Below are positions 60,832-64,000 of a stretch of DNA of 64,000 nt, piece after piece. The notes below the pieces were generated by a model. The model made no database searches. It saw nothing but the letters and a program-made list of their open reading frames with translations, and had not been told where the DNA came from. Each line of letters starts with the position of its first letter. Position 1 is the stretch's first letter. Made by a program: the position numbers and the translations under genes. The stretch spans positions 310,001 through 374,000 of the forward strand of contig RHLH01000001.1 in assembly GCA_003712165.1 (NCBI GenBank), given 5' to 3'. Source of the stretch: Phycisphaera sp. GTDB lineage: Bacteria > Planctomycetota > Phycisphaerae > Phycisphaerales > UBA1924.

Positions 60832-62126
60832 TCACATTCGACATCGGCGCCGACCTTTTCCCGCTCATCGCCTGCACGCTGGCCGCGATCTGCTGCGGCT
60901 TGCTGGGTAACTTCCTCGTGCTCCGCAAGCAATCACTGATGGGCGACGCGATCAGCCACAGCGTCCTCCCGGGGCTTGTCCTCGCGTTTCTCGTGGCCGC
61001 AGAGATCAATCCCTCCGTTATGTTTGCGGGCGCCGCGCTTGCTGGACTAGCGACCGTGGTGCTGATCGAGGCCGTCAAGAAAGTCGGCAACGTCGAGCCC
61101 GGCGCCGCGATGGGTGTGGTGTTCAGCATCATGTTCGCGCTCGGTGTGCTGCTGATCGAGCAAGCCGCGGCGAGGAATATCGACCTTGATGCGAGTTGTG
61201 TCCTGTACGGCCAGCCCGAGTCACTCGCCTGGTTTAGCGCGCCGCCGAGTTTCGGTGATCTCTTTGCGTGGCGGACAATCGGAGAGATGCCGCGGCAGGT
61301 CATGACACTTCTGGCCATGACTCTGCTTTCGGTCATATTCATCTCAGTCTTTTTCAAAGAGCTGCGCATCGCCGCGTTCGATCCGGCACTTGCCACATCG
61401 CTCGGGTTCAGCGCAACGCTGCTCCACTACGCGCTCATGATCGCGGTCGCGGGCGCGACGGTTGCATCGTTCGAGGCGGTGGGCTCGATTCTGGTGATCG
61501 CGATGCTCGTCTGCCCCGCTGCGAGCGCGAGGCTCGTGAGCGACAGGCTCTTGCCGCAGATATTGTGGAGTGTCGCGTTTGCGATAGCCAGCGGCGTGGT
61601 TGGATACTTCGCAGCGATCGCGGTCCCCGCGATGTTCGATCGGGACGCGGTCTCTATCGCGGGCTCGATGACGGTCGTTGCGGGATTGCTCTTCGCGTTC
61701 ACAGCCGTCGCCTCACCGACACAGGGCGTGCTTGCCCGTGCGTTCCGCCAACGCAAGCTCGCAAGACTTGTCGCACTCGAAGATCTGTTGGCAACGATCT
61801 ATCGCCGGGATGAGCAAGGTGTGGGCGCAGCGCCTGCTGCGCAAGCAGAGGTCTCGCTCCAGTCGCATAGGTTGCAGAGCGTGCTCAGGCTAGCACGCAA
61901 GAGAAGTCTCGTGACAGGTGAGCTTGGCTCACTCGCGCTCACGAACGATGGCCGGCGCGTTGCTGAGCGCTTGGTCCGCAAGCACCGTCTCTGGGAGGAC
62001 TACCTTGTCCGCAAGGCTGGCGTGGCGCCGGACCATGTACATGAATCCGCAGAGAGACTCGAGCACTTTGCGCCCGCACCGAGCGACGGTCCCGAGAAGG
62101 ACCCGCACGGCAAGCCGATCCCCTAA
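60828..62126 (+). CDS. Metal ABC permease fused to a DtxR-like domain, copy 2
   Basis: A 432-residue protein homologous to copy 1: an ABC-3 permease (KQSLMGDAISHSVLPGL) of about 280 residues and a C-terminal part of about 130. The C-terminal part has LTNDGRRVAERLVRKHRLWEDYLVRKAGVAPDHVHESAERLEHF, the same DtxR-like HRLWEDYL and EH motifs. The two permeases probably form a heterodimer with one such domain each. The ATG overlaps the copy 1 stop by 4 bases. It is the last gene of the operon, 7 bases from the convergent asparagine-synthetase-like gene. The tail after EHF (APAPSDGPEKDPHGKPIP) is shorter than in copy 1, with the final helices missing. Confidence 0.87.
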   Translation: MITFDIGADLFPLIACTLAAICCGLLGNFLVLRKQSLMGDAISHSVLPGLVLAFLVAAEINPSVMFAGAALAGLATVVLIEAVKKVGNVEPGAAMGVVFSIMFALGVLLIEQAAARNIDLDASCVLYGQPESLAWFSAPPSFGDLFAWRTIGEMPRQVMTLLAMTLLSVIFISVFFKELRIAAFDPALATSLGFSATLLHYALMIAVAGATVASFEAVGSILVIAMLVCPAASARLVSDRLLPQILWSVAFAIASGVVGYFAAIAVPAMFDRDAVSIAGSMTVVAGLLFAFTAVASPTQGVLARAFRQRKLARLVALEDLLATIYRRDEQGVGAAPAAQAEVSLQSHRLQSVLRLARKRSLVTGELGSLALTNDGRRVAERLVRKHRLWEDYLVRKAGVAPDHVHESAERLEHFAPAPSDGPEKDPHGKPIP

Positions 62127-62133
62127 CCGATAC

Positions 62134-63609
62134 TCAATCAAAGAGCAGCCGGGCGCGCCTCGTGATCCGGTCGGCTTTGTGCCGAATCCGCTTGAGCACC
62201 TGCCCAGGCCGCGCCAGCATGTGCTTGAGCACGCCAAGCCTGCCGATCAGTGTTCGCGGATCGGGGTTCGTCGGTAGTTCCGCGAGCTTCGGGCACATCA
62301 TGCGGACCAAGTCGGTGAGATAGCCGAACTCAAGCCTCGATTCTTCGCTCAGCGAGAGCAGCAGCGCATTAATGCGTCCAGAGTTGATGATCGCGAACCG
62401 TTCGAGCGTGTGCGTGTCGTAGAGCTGCTCCTTGTCGCTCTGCCAACCAGCGGTGCGCTGCTCGGACTGGTACCGGTCGCGCCAATCCATATGCTCCTCC
62501 GGGTGTTGGTTCACCCATTCAAGCCACCGCGTGAACCCGTCCGCAGCGACCGAACGCTTCGATTCAAGAAACACCCTGCACATCGACTCGGCCGCGAGCC
62601 TCGGGTTCTCGGTCGAATCGAGGAACGTGCCCCGCCTGCCAGCCTTTGAGATGTCGAACGCCTGGCCGCCCGTGCAGAGGCCGGCCAGACTCTCGCGCAC
62701 ACCCCGCAGGAACGGCAACGCATCTCCCTCGGAAAGCGCATCACCCGTGTGCTCGCGGAACAACTCACGCCTGCCCTCGATGACAGGGCCCGTCTCGATG
62801 TACTTGTGCTCGATGCCAGCAAGCTCGCAGAGCTGAGCGGGCAAGATGCGGTCTGCGATCGGTGTCCGGTCGGCGAGCCACGTGAACGCCTTGACCTCGA
62901 TCCCGGAGTTCACCGCTGCTGCGAGCACCACGCGCGAATCAATCCCCGCCGAGAGCCCAACCCAGAAGGGCTCGCCGAACTCAGCAAGACCCTTGCACGC
63001 CTGAGGCAGCACCTCGCTCAGTTCTTCCAGGATCGAAGACTCATCCCGGCCGGGCGTGATGTCGGGCACGAGCCGAACGGGGCGAACCTCGCCAGTCTTC
63101 GGGTCGAGCGCTTGGCTCGGCAGAAGCCTGTGCGCTCTCTCGATGCAGGACATCGGGGGCGGGTACCACGACATGCCCTGCTGATACGCGAGCTTTCCGT
63201 CGCGGTATGGCCTGCCTGTGATCTGCGAGAGCAGCGCCGGGCTCGACGACGCCCACCACCGTGATGCGTTGTCTTGACCGAAGTGGCACCCGAGGTACCC
63301 GCCCGCATCGAGCAACAGCGTCCGTTCCGAAACGAGCACCCACCGCCCGGTCCAGTCATGCTTGGCCTTTTCCAATTCGCCAGAACCGCTCGCCCTGATC
63401 TGCTCGGCGATCTGTGCGTGTTCCGGCACAACCGGCGCCCCGATTCCGACAAAGGCCCACCGGATACCGTTTCGGTCTGTCTCGAACTGCACCCGCAGAT
63501 CCCGGTCGTACGAGAACACGACAGAACCGAGTTCTGCCGAGCGCCACCCTTCATAGGTGACAAAGGAAGAGGGGCCAATCACAAACTGTCGCCTGTGCAC
63601 GCGGAGCAT
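62134..63609 (-). CDS. Asparagine-synthetase-like protein without an N-terminal glutaminase Cys
   Basis: A 491-residue protein. The C-terminal half is an ATP-pyrophosphatase of the asparagine synthase type, with the P-loop as SAGIDS at 220-225 (VGLSAGIDSRVVLAA) instead of SGGxDS. The N-terminal half keeps parts of the Ntn fold (GRWVLVSERTLLLDAGGYLG), but the protein does not begin with Met-Cys, so it cannot use glutamine in the usual way. Such proteins are often found with surface polysaccharide or peptide-modification genes. TATATA lies 9 bases before the ATG and no ribosome binding site is seen, so the transcript could be leaderless. The substrate is unknown. Confidence 0.75.
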   Translation of the reverse strand: MLRVHRRQFVIGPSSFVTYEGWRSAELGSVVFSYDRDLRVQFETDRNGIRWAFVGIGAPVVPEHAQIAEQIRASGSGELEKAKHDWTGRWVLVSERTLLLDAGGYLGCHFGQDNASRWWASSSPALLSQITGRPYRDGKLAYQQGMSWYPPPMSCIERAHRLLPSQALDPKTGEVRPVRLVPDITPGRDESSILEELSEVLPQACKGLAEFGEPFWVGLSAGIDSRVVLAAAVNSGIEVKAFTWLADRTPIADRILPAQLCELAGIEHKYIETGPVIEGRRELFREHTGDALSEGDALPFLRGVRESLAGLCTGGQAFDISKAGRRGTFLDSTENPRLAAESMCRVFLESKRSVAADGFTRWLEWVNQHPEEHMDWRDRYQSEQRTAGWQSDKEQLYDTHTLERFAIINSGRINALLLSLSEESRLEFGYLTDLVRMMCPKLAELPTNPDPRTLIGRLGVLKHMLARPGQVLKRIRHKADRITRRARLLFD

Positions 63610-63702
63610 GCACTGTTATATACAACACATGTGCATGGTCTGCTCAGTTGTGTAATCAGATTCAATGCGCTCTGACCCGATGACGCACTGCGTGGCGGGA
63701 TG

Positions 63703-64000
63703 TCAGCATCCCGAATTGAAGTTGTCGATCCAAGCCGTGAAATCGGTCGGCGTGCACGACCCGTCGCCGTTCTGGTCGCACTGGGGGAGGCTGTTATTGA
63801 ACGCGTTGATCCACGCGGTGAAGTCGGTGGGGGTGAGCATCCCGTCGCCGTTGACGTCGGCGACGCAGTCGATGATCAGCGTTGCAACGAAACCAGTGAT
63901 CTCACCGTTGTAGAGCCCGCGCCCGGTGATAGTGCCATCGTCTGCGATCCCGAACGCGCCGTTCGATGTGCCGCCGGTCAGGTCCCAGTCCTCGTCGGTG
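63703..64000 (-). CDS. Dockerin-type secreted protein, 3' part only
   Basis: The window ends inside this gene; the last 98 codons are present. The translation reads TDEDWDLTGGTSNGAFGI, then a strand region, and two Ca-binding-like repeats, DVNGDGMLTPTDFTAWI and DQNGDGSCTPTDFTAWI, ending in NSGC. This is the same end as the protein at 40965-41987, so both carry the GC-type dockerin tag. The upstream part is outside the window, so the main domain is unknown. The stop is at 63703-63705. Confidence 0.85.
   Translation of the reverse strand, partial: TDEDWDLTGGTSNGAFGIADDGTITGRGLYNGEITGFVATLIIDCVADVNGDGMLTPTDFTAWINAFNNSLPQCDQNGDGSCTPTDFTAWIDNFNSGC

Noticed and set aside
63665..63913. 82-codon plus-strand frame near the right end
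   Set aside because: The minus strand here encodes a clear dockerin-like C-terminus; the plus frame is its shadow.

Overview
The window is GC-rich, densely packed bacterial chromosome. It most likely comes from a planctomycete of the class Phycisphaerae. The evidence is the combination of secreted proteins ending in paired EF-hand/dockerin-like repeats with a terminal Gly-Cys, a PEP-CTERM protein, a lone prepilin-motif protein, many lipoproteins and porins (so a two-membrane envelope), a flagellin, and zinc-ribbon membrane proteins of a type common in that phylum. This assignment is inference from gene content; no rRNA or other phylogenetic marker was compared. No rRNA, CRISPR array, integrase or transposase was seen.

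Layout. 1-500 is AT-rich and unlike the rest. 0.5-6.1 kb (+): an HPF-like protein, envelope proteins, a hemolysin III-type channel, flagellin, a RecQ-type helicase and an OsmC-type peroxidase. 6.1-12.6 kb (-): a probable long operon, PhoH ATPase, 7TM-HD hydrolase, ECF sigma factor, its likely membrane anti-sigma partner and a membrane acyltransferase. 13.1-17.1 kb: PhoR/PhoB-type two-component system, a structured 680-bp non-coding stretch with a candidate Pho box, and an OprO/P-type porin. 17.2-22.1 kb (-): glycosyltransferase, BshC-like protein, solute-binding lipoprotein, argS. 22.2-26.6 kb: HxlR regulator divergent from a quinone-reductase-like gene, radical SAM protein, STAS protein. 26.7-31.7 kb: tRNA-Gln, a REP-like inverted repeat, ABC exporter, dicarboxylate/glutamate symporter, ferritin-like protein and heme oxygenase, the last two behind Fur-family boxes. 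32-35 kb: secreted beta-helix and PEP-CTERM proteins. 35.3-43.3 kb: tRNA-Ile, DUF502 protein, HPF/PtsN/HPr, NERD nuclease-like protein, murA, a dockerin-type protein, tRNA-Arg, a prepilin-like protein. 43.4-52.6 kb: ychF, two phytase-like secreted proteins, guaB, glycogen debranching enzyme, three tandem small membrane proteins, aat.

52.6-62.1 kb holds the two most interesting units. The first (minus strand) is three sulfotransferase-like paralogues followed by a zinc-ribbon membrane protein, every junction a 4-bp start/stop overlap. The second (plus strand) is a metal-uptake locus: a DtxR/MntR-type regulator, an OprB-like outer-membrane porin behind a multi-half-site operator, a TroA-like binding protein, an ATPase and two permeases. 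Each permease carries a C-terminal DtxR-like cytoplasmic domain, which suggests direct metal feedback on transport. The window ends with an asparagine-synthetase-like gene and the 3' part of another dockerin-type protein.
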